Source: CAWGMT01 sp963823675
Lineage (GTDB): Bacteria; Planctomycetota; Planctomycetia; Isosphaerales; Isosphaeraceae
NCBI GenBank assembly: GCA_963823675.1
Contig: CAWGMT010000013.1
Coordinates: 930,001 to 994,000 of the forward strand
Direction: 5' to 3'
DNA: 64,000 nucleotides
Shown in pieces: positions 1-10,700 of the stretch; positions within the stretch are counted from its first letter, which is position 1, and each line of letters starts with the position of its first letter. The translations under genes and the position numbers were made by a program. The notes below the pieces were generated by a model. It worked only from the letters and a program-made list of their open reading frames with translations. It ran no database searches and was not told the DNA's origin.

Positions 1-737
1 ACCCAGAGCCGCCCGGCGTACCATCGCGGCGAGTGGGGCATCGACAGCCCGCGCGTGATCACCTCGCCCGAGGCCACGTCCATCAGGATGCCGCCGCTTG
101 CCTTGTTCTCTCGCCAGCCTGCCGGCGCGTCGGTCTCGCCCAACGCCGTGACGTAGTGCGGGCGGCCGCCCTTCATCCCCAGGCCGTTCAAGTGGCAGCG
201 GTCGGTGGGCTCGAGCGCCGAGACAAATGGCGGCCGCCACTTCGGCGCGAAGCTGGCAGAGCCGTCGAGCGTGCAGAGGCACGAGAACCGGGTGTTGACG
301 ACCCAGAGCGCGCCGCCCTGGCCCCAGGCCATCTCATGGATCTGGATGTTGCCCGTGACGTGGCTGGCGCGGGGCAGGAAGCAGGCGTCGTGCCGGCCGG
401 GCGGCTCGAGCTTGGCGGTCACTGCCGGGACGTCAACAAATTCCCATACCTGGATCTTGGTGCCGACGGCCAGCCGGTCGCCGGATAAGGCCATGCCCAT
501 CGGCGCCTGGAAGGCGCGGAAGTGGGTGTTCAAGTGGTCGCCCTCGTCGCGGACCAGCACGAGCTTGCCGGCCTGGTAGGTGGTGACCAGCAATGACGCG
601 CCAATCTGCCGCAACAGCGCGGGGAAGTTCGGCGTGTGGACCGCCCGCAATGGCGTGAGGTCTTCCCTCGCCGGGGAGGGGGCAGGATCCTGCGTCGCTT
701 CGGCGGGGGAACTCGGTGTTGCCATGATGTCCACCAT
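1..737 (-). CDS. TIGR03032 family protein, C-terminus off the window
   Basis: Reading from 737 down to base 1 the frame stays open for about 245 codons and runs off the left edge. Landmarks typical of TIGR03032 appear in order: 'SLLVTTYQAGKLVLV', 'PMGMALSGDRLAVGT', 'VWEF', 'HDACFLPRASHVTGNIQIHE', 'VVNTRFSCLCTLD', 'FAPKWRPPFVSALEPTDRCH', 'HLNGLGM' and 'TRGLSMPHSPRW'. The family is uncharacterised and looks like a beta-propeller; in other bacteria it occurs alone or fused to TPR proteins. An in-frame stop at 744-746 limits the start to ATG 737 or ATG 725; neither has a clear Shine-Dalgarno. No signal peptide is visible. Family assignment is firm; function is unknown. Confidence 0.85.
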   Translation of the reverse strand, partial: MVDIMATPSSPAEATQDPAPSPAREDLTPLRAVHTPNFPALLRQIGASLLVTTYQAGKLVLVRDEGDHLNTHFRAFQAPMGMALSGDRLAVGTKIQVWEFVDVPAVTAKLEPPGRHDACFLPRASHVTGNIQIHEMAWGQGGALWVVNTRFSCLCTLDGSASFAPKWRPPFVSALEPTDRCHLNGLGMKGGRPHYVTALGETDAPAGWRENKASGGILMDVASGEVITRGLSMPHSPRWYAGRLW

Positions 738-884
738 CCACTGCTACGGAGACAAGGGAGACGTTTCGGTGGGGCGCACGCCTCACCGGGGAACACACGC
801 GGTGAGAGCCCTTCGCTGAACGGTTGCGGGTCAGGCCGCCCCTTGGTCACGGGGCGGTCTGCGATACAATCAGACGGTCATCGA

Positions 885-972
885 TCCCGGCGCGCAGACC
901 GAGCGCCGGGGTGGGGCCGGGCCGGTGAGTGCTTTGCTTGGCGGCGAGAACTCACCGGCCGATTTTTGTCGG
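885..972. repeat. Intergenic double-hairpin element, copy 1
   Basis: Two stem-loops in tandem. Hairpin I pairs 886-892 with 904-910 (CCCGGCG/CGCCGGG). Hairpin II pairs 920-930 with 950-960 (11 bp, GGCCGGTGAGT and its complement) and is followed on the + strand by GATTTTTG. A related element lies at 3937-4026. Both copies sit just past the 3' end of a minus-strand gene, so a terminator role is possible, although the T-rich side is on the + strand. Confidence 0.6.
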
Positions 973-1001
973 TCTTGCGCTCTACGGGAGGCCTCGCGGC
1001 C

Positions 1002-3886
1002 TCACATCACCTTGATGCTGATGCTGGCGGTCAGGGCACTGTTCAGAGTGTCGGTGACCGTGAGGGTTTGCGTGCCTTTCCTCTTCAAGGCTACATTGTT
1101 GATGAAGGTATGGTGCCCGGCGTCGGCTGCCGTGAAGGTATAGTTCGCCGGCATTGCCTCCTTGGCCGAACTGCTGAAGTGGACCGTGCCGACATATCCA
1201 GAGGCCATGTTGCCGTAGGCGTCCACCACCGACAGCGTCAGGCTGAAGGCCACGCCGTGCGTCACGACGGTCCGGCCGCCAATGCTGAGCTGGCTCGCCG
1301 CCGCGGGTTTGACGATGATGCCCATCTGGCTGCCGAGGATGCGGCCCGTCATGGTGTCCGTGGCCGTAAGCGACTGAGTCCCGGCCGTCTTCATGGTGGC
1401 GCTGAAGGTGTGCACCCCCGCATCCGCCGCCGTGAACGTGTAGTCGGCCGGCAGGCTGGCCTTGCCATCGGAGCTGGTGACGTGGACCGTGCCGATGTAG
1501 GCGGTGCCGGTCGTGCCGTCGGCGCTCCTGGCCGTGACGGTGAATGTGCCGGTCGCGCCCGCGGTGGCCGGCGACGGGAAGCCGCCGAGTGCGAGCATTG
1601 TCCCCGGGTTCGTGATCTCGAAAACGGTGCTGAAGTTGCTACCTTTGCCCCCGCCGGCTGTGCCGTACAGATTGCCGCTGCTGTCCATGACCAGCGGCCC
1701 GCCCGCGTTGATCGAGGCGAGTGTGGTGATCTTGCCACTGCCGCGGGCCAGTTCAAAAACCGTGCCGTCATTGGAGGCGCCTCCATATGCCGCTGTGCCG
1801 TATAGATTGCCGCTGCTGTCCACGATCAGACCGTCATACGGGTTCTCACCGTCGGTGCCGTTGAACGAAGCCAGTGTGGTGATCTTGCGACTGCCGTGGG
1901 CCAGTTCAAAAACCGTGCCGTCATTGGAGGCGCCTCCATATATCGTTGGGCCGTACAGATTGCCGCTGCTGTCCATGATCAGGCCGCCATACGGGTATTG
2001 ACCGTCGGTGCCGTTGAACGAAGCCAGAGTGGTGATCGTGCCGCTGCCGTGGACCAGCTCGAAGACCGTGCCGTCGCCGGAGGCGCCTCCGGTCTCCGCT
2101 GTGCCGTACAGGTTGCCGCTGCTGTCCAGGACCAGGCCGGCTTCCAGGTCGCTACCGTCGCTGCCGTTGAACGAAGCCAGTGTGGTGATCGTGCCGCTGC
2201 CCTTGGCCAGTTCAAAAACCGTGCCGTCACTGGAGGCGCCTCCATATGCCGTTGTGCCGTATAGATTGCCGCCGCTGTCCATGATCAACGCGCCTTCAGC
2301 GGGTTGACCGCTGGTGCCGTTGAACGAAGCCAGCATTGTGATCGTGCCGCTGCCCTGGGCCAGCTCGAAAACCGTGCCGTCGCCGGAGGCGCCTCCCCCC
2401 GCCGTGCCGTACAGATTGCCGTCGCTGTCCATAATCAATGGGGCTACTGAGCCTGCGCCGTTGGTGCCGTTGAACGAAGCCAGCGTCGTGATCGTGCCAC
2501 TGCCGGAGGCCACCTCGAATACCGTGCCATGGTTCGTGGCACCTCCCCCATCGGTTGTGCCGTACAGATTGCCGCTGCTGTCCACGATCACGCCGCCATA
2601 CGGGGAGAATCCGTTGGGGAAGTTGAACGAAGCCAGTGAGGTGATCGTGCCGCTGCCTTGGGCCAGCTCGAATACGGTGCCAAAGCTCTCAGCACCTCCC
2701 TTATAGGTTGTGCCGTACACATTGCCGCTGCTGTCCATGGCCACACCGGCATACGGGTTTTCGCCGTTGGCGCCGTTGAACCTGGCCAGCGTGGTGATCG
2801 TGGCACTCCCCTTGGCCAGCTCGAAGACCCCGCCGTCGCCGATGCCCTCCATCGTGCCGTACAGATTGCCGCTGCTGTCCATGATCAGGGTGGACAGCGG
2901 TTTTGAAGCCAAGGGCGTGTTGAACGAACCGAGCGTGGTGATCGCGCCGCTGCCGTGGGCCAGCTCGAATACCGCGCCGAATTTCTTGCGCCTCCCGCGG
3001 ACGCTGTTCCGTACAGATTGCCGCCGCTGTCCATGATCAGGCCGGCATCTGGATTTGCACCGTTGGTGCCGTTAAACGAAGCCAGCGTGGTGATCGTTCC
3101 GCTGCCCTGGGCCACCTCAAAAACCGTGCCGTCGTGTGAGGCGCCTCCAGCCGACGCTGTGCCGTAGAGATTGCCATTGCTGTCCATGATCAGGCCGCCA
3201 TATGGGTTTGCGCCATTGGTGCCGTTAAACGATGCCAGCCTGGTGATCGTGCCGCTGCCCTGGACCAGCTCAAAAACCGTACCGGCGCCGGAGGAGCTGC
3301 TCTCTGCTGTGCCGTACAGATTGCCGCTGCTATCCTGGATCAAACCCGCACGCGGGTTCAAACCGTTGGTTCCGTTGAACGAAGCCAGCGCGGTGAGCGT
3401 ACCGCTGCCCTGGGCCAGCTCGAAAACTGTGCCGTCGCCGGAGGCGCCTCCTGCGGACGCCGTGCCGTAGAGATTGCCGCTGGTGTCCATGGTCAGGCTG
3501 GCATACGGGTTTGCACCATTGGCGCCGTTGAACGAGGCCAGAGCAGTGAGGACGCCGCTGCCATGGGCCAGCTCGAAAACTGTGCCAAGGCCGGAGGTAC
3601 CACCGGCTTCCGCCGTGCCGTACAGATTGCCGTTGCTGTCCATGATCACGGCGGCCTGCGGGCCCAAACCGGCGGGCGCGATGAACGAGGCCAGCGTGGT
3701 AGCGCTCAATGTGATCTTGGTCTCGAGTTGCTCCAGGAATGGCGACGCCGCCCGCGGCCGCCGTGGCGTGCCGCCGTGGCGGAGGTGCGAGGAAGACGAC
3801 CAACGACGGGGCCGGCGGAGCATATGGCCCCCCGAGCCGACGCTGCGGGCGGATTCGAGGTTTTCTAGCCAGGACTTGAACGACAT
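1002..3886 (-). pseudogene. GloVer-repeat surface protein, split by one frameshift
   Basis: This is a single gene broken near 2985, where one base appears to be missing ('GGA GGC GCA AGA AA_ TTC'). The start is ATG 3886, which has GGGAG 8 nt upstream. The N-terminus is basic and contains 'FLEQLETKITLS', resembling the LExLExRxLLS leader found on many planctomycete exported proteins. About fourteen repeats of 40-45 residues follow, each with 'hMDSSGNLYGTA' and 'GTVFELAxGSGTITTLASFNG', the pattern of the GloVer repeat (TIGR03803). The last 180 residues form two Ig-like domains ending in 'FTAADAGHHTF' and 'TLTVTDT'. It is probably a secreted or surface beta-propeller-like protein with no assigned function. 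Both halves remain in frame and well conserved, so a sequencing indel is as likely as true loss. Confidence 0.8.
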
Positions 3887-3936
3887 GGTGATTCTCCCTT
3901 GTTGGAGGCGGAACTTGGTAAAGAAAAGGTTATCCA

Positions 3937-4026
3937 ACCCCGGTGCGCAGACCGAACGCCGGGGCGAGTCTTGGCCCGTGAGTGCTTGCTTTGCCGGCGA
4001 GGACTCACCGGCTTCTTTTGTTCGGG
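3937..4026. repeat. Intergenic double-hairpin element, copy 2
   Basis: Same architecture as the element at 885-972. Hairpin I pairs 3938-3945 with 3957-3964 (CCCCGGTG/CGCCGGGG, one G-T wobble when read on the + strand). Hairpin II uses GTGAGT (3978-3983) with ACTCAC (4003-4008), plus flanking pairs with one mismatch, then CTTCTTTTG. The stretch GCGCAGACCGA between the hairpin I arms is shared with copy 1. The right arm and its T-rich tail recur at about 7649-7680 behind the duplicated kinase. Confidence 0.55.
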
Positions 4027-4062
4027 GCGCTGGGAATCGGGAACGAGCGGTCAGGCCGGCAT

Positions 4063-7000
4063 TTACTTCTTTCGCGGCTCCTCAGTCTTGGGCCGAGGTG
4101 CCATTTTCATCAGTGCCGTGGCTTCAGAGCGGAAGCGCCCCAGCTCCTCATTTTGCGGTGCGTTCTTATCGATCCACTGGACGGCCTGGGCGTACCATTT
4201 GCCGGCTTCTACTTTGTGATTCAACTGCCACTGGGCCATGGCCAGGAACAACCAGTCGAATGCATCGCCGCCCTTGCGGAGCTCCACCGACTTTTCCAGT
4301 GCCACGACAGCTTCCTTCCAGTCGCCTGTGCGGTAGCGGGCGATACCCAGAGTGTTCCAGTGTTCTCCCTCCTTTGGCGCCAGTCCGACCAATTGCTTTG
4401 CTGTTTTGACCGCTCGGTGTGGATCGCGAAGTTTCGGGTCGGGGCAAGTGGCCAGCAGCCGGGCGAGCTCATTCGAGGCGCCCAAAACCTGCGGGGCCAG
4501 CTCGACGCTCTTGGATAGGTCGGCAATGGCTTCCTGCCAGTGGTTCAAAGCACGATAGGCGAGACTGCGGTGCTGCCAAAGCCACGACACCTTGGGATCG
4601 ATGGCAATGCTCTTCGTGAAATCGGCAAGCGCTTTCTCCGGTTGGCCTATCGAGAGGTATAGCATGCCGCGGTCGTCCCAGATTCCCCAGTCGGCGGGAT
4701 TGATCTCGAGTGCCTTTCCGAAATCGAACAAGGCCTCGGTCCAATGCTGCATCTGAACCCGTACGTTGGCACGATCGCGGTGCAAGGTCCCATCGCCCGG
4801 ATTGAGCTCAATGGCTTTTGACAACACGGCGTCGGCCTTGGCGGGCTGGCCCATTTTCAGGTAGCAATTGACTAAATTGTCGAGGTACATCCGAGTCTGC
4901 CGATTCGTGTGACCGTGTTTCTTGCGTGCCCCCTCCACGGCTTCGATGTAGAGACGCTCTGCCCGGTCATAACTTCCCCGCATCTGCAAACAAATGGCCA
5001 GGTTGTTCTTGCCTTCCAGGGTGGAGGGGTGGTCGGCCCCCAACGTGGCGGTGCTCACGGCGACTACCTCCTCCATGATCGTTTCTGCCTGTGCGTACTG
5101 CTCCTGGTTGATGTACAACTCGGCGAGGTCGTGCTTGCCAAGCAGCGTGAGGGGGTGGTCGGCCCCCAGTTTGGCAGTGCTCGCGGCGATGGCCTCGTTG
5201 ATTAGCGTCGCGGCCTGTACGTACTTCTTCTGGGCCCGGTACGTACTGGCCAGGATGTTCTTGGTGGCCAGCGTGAGGAAGTGGTCGGCCCCCAGGGTGG
5301 CGGATCGGACGTCGAGCACCTCCTTGGCGATGGTCGCGGCCTGTTCGTACTTCCCCTGGGCGAGGTACAACGAGGCGAGGTTGTGCTTGATACGCAGGGT
5401 GTCGGGGTGGTCGGCCCCCAAATTGTCGGTGTGGGCCTTGAGCAACTCCTCGAGGAGCGTTTGAGCGCGGTCGTACTGACCTTCAGCCCTGTAGATAAGA
5501 CCCAGGGCATTCTTGCTGCCCAGCGTGAGGGGGTGGTCGTTGCCCAACTTGCCGACGTGTAGCTCGAGCGAACGTTCCAGATGCAACTGCGACTCGGCGT
5601 ACTGCCCAAGCGCCTTGTACGTGTTGCCCAGCGTCAGGCGAATGGCGGCCTCGGTGAGCGGCTGGCCGACGAACTTGCCTTCGATCTCTCGTGACGCCCG
5701 GTCCAGCAGCGTTCTCACCGTGACATTCGGATCTCGGGGGCCTGAAGCAGCGCCGTTCGCCCCGCCCGGCTGGTTGCCGATGTTCGCCTGGCCGAGCAGG
5801 TTTACGTGCAAGAACTCGTTGACCGCTCGGGCGATGGCTGCTTCCTCGTCTGCACGCTGTTTTTGGCGGATCGCGTCGTCCATGCGGTCCTTCGCCAGGG
5901 CCTCCGCGACCACGGCCCGGTTCTTCTGCTCCACTGCTTCCCGGCGCTGGCTGGCTTCTTCGTCGCGGGCTTTTTCGGCCACATCGCGCTGCTGGCGTGC
6001 CTTTAGCAGCCCCCACGACGTGCCGAAGACACCACCCACGAGGGCCAGAACCACCAGGCTCGCCGCCAATACCGGCCCCTTGTTCCTCCGGACGAGCTTG
6101 CGCAGCCTGTATCCGGCCGACGGCGGGCACGCCTGCACCGTCTCATCATTCAAGTAGCGCTGCAAATCGGCCGCGAAGCTGCTGGCCGTCTCGTAGCGGC
6201 GATTGCGGTCTTTCTCGAGTGTCCTCATCACGATCCAGTCCAGCTCGCCGCGGAGCAATTTCGCCAGCTTGGCCGGCTCGGTATGGCGCTGGGCCGAGAT
6301 GGACGCGAGCGCTTCGGTCGAGTCGCTGAGCCTCGTGCTCGGCCTGGGCGGCTCCTCCTCCTTGATCAAGCGGAGAAGCTCGCCATACGCCGCCTCCTTG
6401 ACTCGCTTGTGGGTGAGCGGCGTGCTGCCCGTCAGCAGTTCATACAGGAGCACGCCCAGTGAGTAGATGTCGCTACGGGTATCCACGCCGAGGGCGCTCA
6501 TTTCCGCCTGCTCGGGGCTCATGTATTCGAGCGTGCCAACCATGGTGCCAAACTGCGTGACCAGGGTCCGCTCGGTCAGCTTTTGCTCGGTCGCCTTGGC
6601 CACGCCGAAATCGATCACCTTGGGCACGGGTTTGCCGTCGTAGAGCGTGATCATGACGTTGGACGGTTTGATGTCGCGGTGAATGATTCCCTTCTGGTGG
6701 GCATGCTGGATCGCCTGGCAGACCGGCACGAACAGTTCCAGTCGCTGACGGGGCGTCAGATGATTGTCATCGCAGTATTTGGTAATCGGCACGCCATGGA
6801 CCAGCTCCATGACGAAATAAGGCCGGCCTGACTCGGTGGCCCCGGCGTCGAGAACGCGGGCGATATTGACATGGTCCAGGATCGCCAGGGCTTGTCGCTC
6901 TGCCTCGAACCGGGCGATGATTTGCCGGCTGTCCATTCCCGCCTTGATCACCTTGAGGGCGACCTTGCGCTGCACGGGTTGGCTCTGCTCGGCCATGAAG

Positions 7001-7320
7001 ACCGTGCCCATGCCGCCCTCGCCAAGCTGCTGACGCAGCTTGTACGGGCCGATGATCGTTCCGGGGCGCTCGCGTAGAGAAATATCCGCCAACTCACTGC
7101 TCGGCGAGGATGTGAAGGCCCCTGTCGCCCCCATGGCTGGGGCCGGCCGATTGAGGAAACTGCCGGCTTCGCGGTGAACCTGGAGAAGCTGCCCCACTCG
7201 CTGCTCGAGCTCGGAGTCTCCGCCGCAGGCTTCAGCGACGTAGCCGTCCCATTGCTCCGGCGGCAGTTTGCCGACGGCGTGTAGGAATAGCTCGCGGGCT
7301 TTTTGCAGGTCGGCTGGCAT
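4063..7320 (-). CDS. Ser/Thr protein kinase with C-terminal TPR repeats (left copy)
   Basis: A 1085-residue Hanks-type kinase. A short N-terminal region (1-90) precedes the kinase domain (about 93-395): glycine loop GEGGMG at 100-105, catalytic Lys123 in 'VALKVIK', HRDIKPSN with Asp216, DFG at 237-239 and SPEQ at 268-271. One transmembrane segment (about 415-438) follows, then a charged, probably coiled-coil stretch (440-510) and about 12 TPR units to the end. The kinase is therefore cytoplasmic and tethered to the membrane, with the TPR part on the other side. Such kinases commonly sit beside ECF sigma genes in planctomycetes; here the partner is reduced to the relic at 7420-7486. AGGGAA lies upstream of ATG 7320. 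The TPR part differs clearly from the right copy, suggesting altered partner recognition. Confidence 0.92.
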   Translation of the reverse strand: MPADLQKARELFLHAVGKLPPEQWDGYVAEACGGDSELEQRVGQLLQVHREAGSFLNRPAPAMGATGAFTSSPSSELADISLRERPGTIIGPYKLRQQLGEGGMGTVFMAEQSQPVQRKVALKVIKAGMDSRQIIARFEAERQALAILDHVNIARVLDAGATESGRPYFVMELVHGVPITKYCDDNHLTPRQRLELFVPVCQAIQHAHQKGIIHRDIKPSNVMITLYDGKPVPKVIDFGVAKATEQKLTERTLVTQFGTMVGTLEYMSPEQAEMSALGVDTRSDIYSLGVLLYELLTGSTPLTHKRVKEAAYGELLRLIKEEEPPRPSTRLSDSTEALASISAQRHTEPAKLAKLLRGELDWIVMRTLEKDRNRRYETASSFAADLQRYLNDETVQACPPSAGYRLRKLVRRNKGPVLAASLVVLALVGGVFGTSWGLLKARQQRDVAEKARDEEASQRREAVEQKNRAVVAEALAKDRMDDAIRQKQRADEEAAIARAVNEFLHVNLLGQANIGNQPGGANGAASGPRDPNVTVRTLLDRASREIEGKFVGQPLTEAAIRLTLGNTYKALGQYAESQLHLERSLELHVGKLGNDHPLTLGSKNALGLIYRAEGQYDRAQTLLEELLKAHTDNLGADHPDTLRIKHNLASLYLAQGKYEQAATIAKEVLDVRSATLGADHFLTLATKNILASTYRAQKKYVQAATLINEAIAASTAKLGADHPLTLLGKHDLAELYINQEQYAQAETIMEEVVAVSTATLGADHPSTLEGKNNLAICLQMRGSYDRAERLYIEAVEGARKKHGHTNRQTRMYLDNLVNCYLKMGQPAKADAVLSKAIELNPGDGTLHRDRANVRVQMQHWTEALFDFGKALEINPADWGIWDDRGMLYLSIGQPEKALADFTKSIAIDPKVSWLWQHRSLAYRALNHWQEAIADLSKSVELAPQVLGASNELARLLATCPDPKLRDPHRAVKTAKQLVGLAPKEGEHWNTLGIARYRTGDWKEAVVALEKSVELRKGGDAFDWLFLAMAQWQLNHKVEAGKWYAQAVQWIDKNAPQNEELGRFRSEATALMKMAPRPKTEEPRKK

Positions 7321-7419
7321 GGCACAGTTCCCTTTCGGTTCGACACCTGCAATGCGTATTCGACGATCGATTCGTCCGGAAGAAATGAAAGAAATAAAAA
7401 ATGTGGTCCCAAATGCCGG

Positions 7420-7486
7420 TCACTGCCGATCCAGCAGGGCCTTTTTGCGGGCCCGTGCGTAGGACCAGTGTTCATAGGCGGCGGAG
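7420..7486 (-). pseudogene. ECF sigma factor C-terminal relic
   Basis: Read on the minus strand, this stretch encodes 'AYEHWSYARARKKALLD' and then a stop (complement of TCA 7420-7422). It matches the last residues of the sigma factor at 11077-11640 ('AYEHWSYARVRLKTLLDQ'), part of the region 4.2 helix. No start or upstream domains remain. It overlaps the kinase-head relic at 7472-7597 in another frame, so a deletion joined the two genes here. It marks the left module as once having its own sigma gene. Confidence 0.75.
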
Positions 7487-7597
7487 GGCGGTGTCATCAC
7501 CGCAGACACTTTCCAGGTAGGCGGCCCGCGCGGCCGGGTCGGTCCGCTCGAGGGCTTCGGCGAAGACAGTCATCAGCTTCGGGTCGTATTTGGGCAT
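7472..7597 (-). pseudogene. Kinase N-terminal relic, 41 codons
   Basis: ATG 7597 is preceded by GGAG and opens a 41-codon frame containing 'LMTVFAEALERTDP', 'ARAAYLESVCGDD' and 'ALRRL', then a stop. This is the standard opening of planctomycete STK proteins, similar to 'RAERAAYLEGA' in the kinase at 22507. The frame ends where the sequence becomes the tail of a sigma gene, so it looks like the head of a lost kinase gene. The small peptide could still be translated. Confidence 0.65.
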
Positions 7598-7704
7598 CGG
7601 TTAATCTCCGGGACGGGGGCCTCATGATATTGCCCCGTTTCTGGCCTGAGGCGAGGGCTCACCGGCTTCTTTTGTTCCAAGCGCTGGGCATTGGGAACGA
7701 GGGG

Positions 7705-10700
7705 TCAGGCCGGCATTGACTTCTTTCGGGGCTCGTCAGTCTTGGGCCGAGGTGCCATTTTCATCAGTTCCGCGGCTTCAGAGCGGAAGCGCCCCAGCTC
7801 TTCATTCTTCGGTGCGTTATTATCCATCCACTGGACGGCCTGGGCGTACCATTTGCCGGCTTCGTCTTTGTGATTCAACTGCCACTGGGCCATGGCCAGG
7901 AACAGCCAGTCGAATGCATCGCCGCCCTTGCGGAGCTCCACCGACTTTTCCAGTGCCACGATCGCTTCTTTCCAGTCGCCTGCGCGATATTGGGCTATGC
8001 CCAGAGTGTTCCAGTGTTCTCCCTCCTTTGGCGCCAGTCCGACCAATTGCTTTGCTGTTTTGACCGCTCGGTCTGGATCGCGAAGTTTCGGGTCGGGGCA
8101 AGTGGCCAGCAGCCGGGCGAGCCCATTCAAGGCGCCTGAATCCTGCGGGGCCAGCTCGACGCTCTTGGATAGGTCGGCAATGGCTTCCTGCCAGCGGTTC
8201 AAAGCACGATAGGCGAGACTGCGGTGCTGCCAAAGCCACGACACCTTGGGATCGATGGCAATGCTCTTCGTGAAATCGGAGAGCGCTTTCTCCGGATGGC
8301 CTATCGAGAGGTATAGCATGCCCCGGTCGTCCCAGATTCCCCAGTCGGCGGGATTGATCTCGAGTGCCCTTGTGAAATCGATCAAGGCCTCGTTCGAACG
8401 CTGCAGCTCAGCCCGTAGGCGGGCGCGATCGCGGTGCAAGGTCCCATCGCCCGGATTGAGCTCAATGACTTTCGACAACTCGGCGTCGGCCTTGGCGGGC
8501 TGGCCCATTTTCAGGTAGCAGCCGATCAGCAAGCGGACGTATGACTGCGTATCCGGATGAGTGTGACCGAGTTTCTTGCGGGCCCCATCGATTGCTTCGC
8601 GGTAAAGAAGCTCCGCCCGGTCATAACTTCCCCGGGCCTCGTACAAAAAGGCCAGGTTGATCCTGCTGGCCAGCGTAAGGGGGTGGTCGGCCCCCAACTT
8701 GGCGATGCTCGCGGGGATCACCTCATTGAGGAGCGTTTCGGCCCGGTCGTACTTTCCCTGCTCGTTATACGAAAAGGCGAGGTTGCTCTTGCTGGTCAGC
8801 GTGTCCGGGTGGTCGGCCCCTAACTTGGCGGTGCTTGCGGCGATCGCCTCTTCGAGCAGTGTTTCGCCGAGCCCATATTTCTTCTGGGCCCGGTACACGA
8901 TGGCCAGGTTGTTTTTGCTGATGAGCGTTTCGATATGGTCGGCCCCCAGCTTGGCGGTTCGCGCGTCAAGCACCTCCTTGCAGACGGTCTCCGCCTGGTC
9001 GTACATTCCCTGGTCAAGGTACACCGCGGCGAGGTTGCTCTTGCTGGTCAGCGTGTCGGGGTGGTCGGCTCCGAACTTGGCGGTGCCCGCGGCGACCGCC
9101 TGCTTGTGGAGCACTTCGGCCCGATCGAACTTTCCTTGGGACCTATGTAGAATCCCCAGGTTGTTCTTGGCGATCAGCGTTTGGGGGTCGTCGTTACCCA
9201 ACTTGGCAACTCGCAACGCAAGCGAGCGTTCGAGATGCGGCTGCGACTCGGCGTATTGCCCCAACGCCCTGTAAGTGTCGCCCAGCGTCTGGCAAATCGA
9301 GGCCTCGGTTAGCGGCTGCGCGGCGAACTTCCCTTCGATCTCGCGAGCCGCCCGGTCGAGCAGCGTCCTCACCGTGACATTCGGATCTCGTGGGCCTGAA
9401 GCCGCACTACTTGCCCCGCCCGGCTGGCTGCCGATGTCCGCCTGGCCGAGCAGGTTCACTTGCAAGAACTCGTTGACCGCTCGGGCGACGGCGGCTTCCT
9501 CGTCTGCGCGCTGTTTTTGGCGGATCGCGTCGTCCATGCGGTCCTTCGCCAGGGCCTCCGCGACCACGGCCCGGTTCTTCTGCTCCACTGCTTCCCGGCG
9601 CTGGCTGGCTTCTTCGTCGCGGGCTTTTTCGGCCACATCGCGCTGCTGCCGAGCCTTCACGAGCCCCCATGACGTGCCGAAGACACCACCCACGAGGGCC
9701 AGAACCACCAGGCTCGCCGCCAATACCGGCCCCTTGTTCCTCCGGACGAGCTTGCGCAGCCTGTATCCGGCCGACGGCGGGCACGCCTGCACCGTCTCAT
9801 CATTCAAGTAGCGCTGCAAATCGGCCGCGAAGCTGCTGGCCGTCTCGTAGCGGCGATTGCGGTCTTTCTCGAGTGTCCTCATCACGATCCAGTCCAGCTC
9901 GCCGCGGAGCAATTTCGCCAGCTTGGCCGGCTCGGTATGGCGCTGGGCCGAGATGGACGCCAGCGCTTCGCCCGAGTCGCTGAGCCTTGTGCTCGGCCTG
10001 GGCGGCTCCTCCTCTTTGATCAAGCGGAGAAGCTCGCCATACGCCGCCTCCTTGACGCGTTTGTGGGTGAGCGGGGTGCTGCCCGTCAGCAGCTCGTACA
10101 AGAGCACGCCCAGCGAGTAGATATCGCTGCGGGTATCGGTGCCCAGGGCACTCATCTCGGCCTGCTCAGGGCTCATGTATTCCAGCGTGCCGACCATGGT
10201 TCCGTACTGCGTGAACAGGGTCCGGTCGGTCAGCTTTTGCTCGGTCGCCTTGGCCACGCCGAAGTCGATCACCTTCGGCACCGGCTTGCCGTCGTAGAGC
10301 GTGATCATCACGTTGGACGACTTGATGTCGCGGTGGATGATGCCCTTCTGGTGGGCGTGCTGGATGGCCTGGCAGACCGGAACGAAGAGTTCCAACCGCT
10401 CGCGCGGGGTCAGGTGATTGTCGTCGCAGTACTTGGTGATCGGCACGCCGTGAACCAGCTCCATGACGAAATACGGCAGGCCCGATTCCGTGGTCCCGGC
10501 GTCGAGAACGCGGGCGATGTTGACATGATCCATCACGGCCAGGGCCTGGCGTTCGGCCTCGAAGCGGGCGATGACCTGGCGGCTGTCCATGCCCGGCTTG
10601 ATGACCTTGATCGCGACCTTGCGCTGGACGGGCTGGGTCTGCTCGGCCATGAAGACCGTGCCCATGCCGCCCTCGCCAAGCTGCTGGAGGAGCTTGTACG

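Noticed and set aside
636..1805. A 389-codon + strand frame over the intergenic element and the end of the GloVer gene
   Set aside because: It is the antisense of the GloVer and Ig-like repeats and has no recognisable domain.
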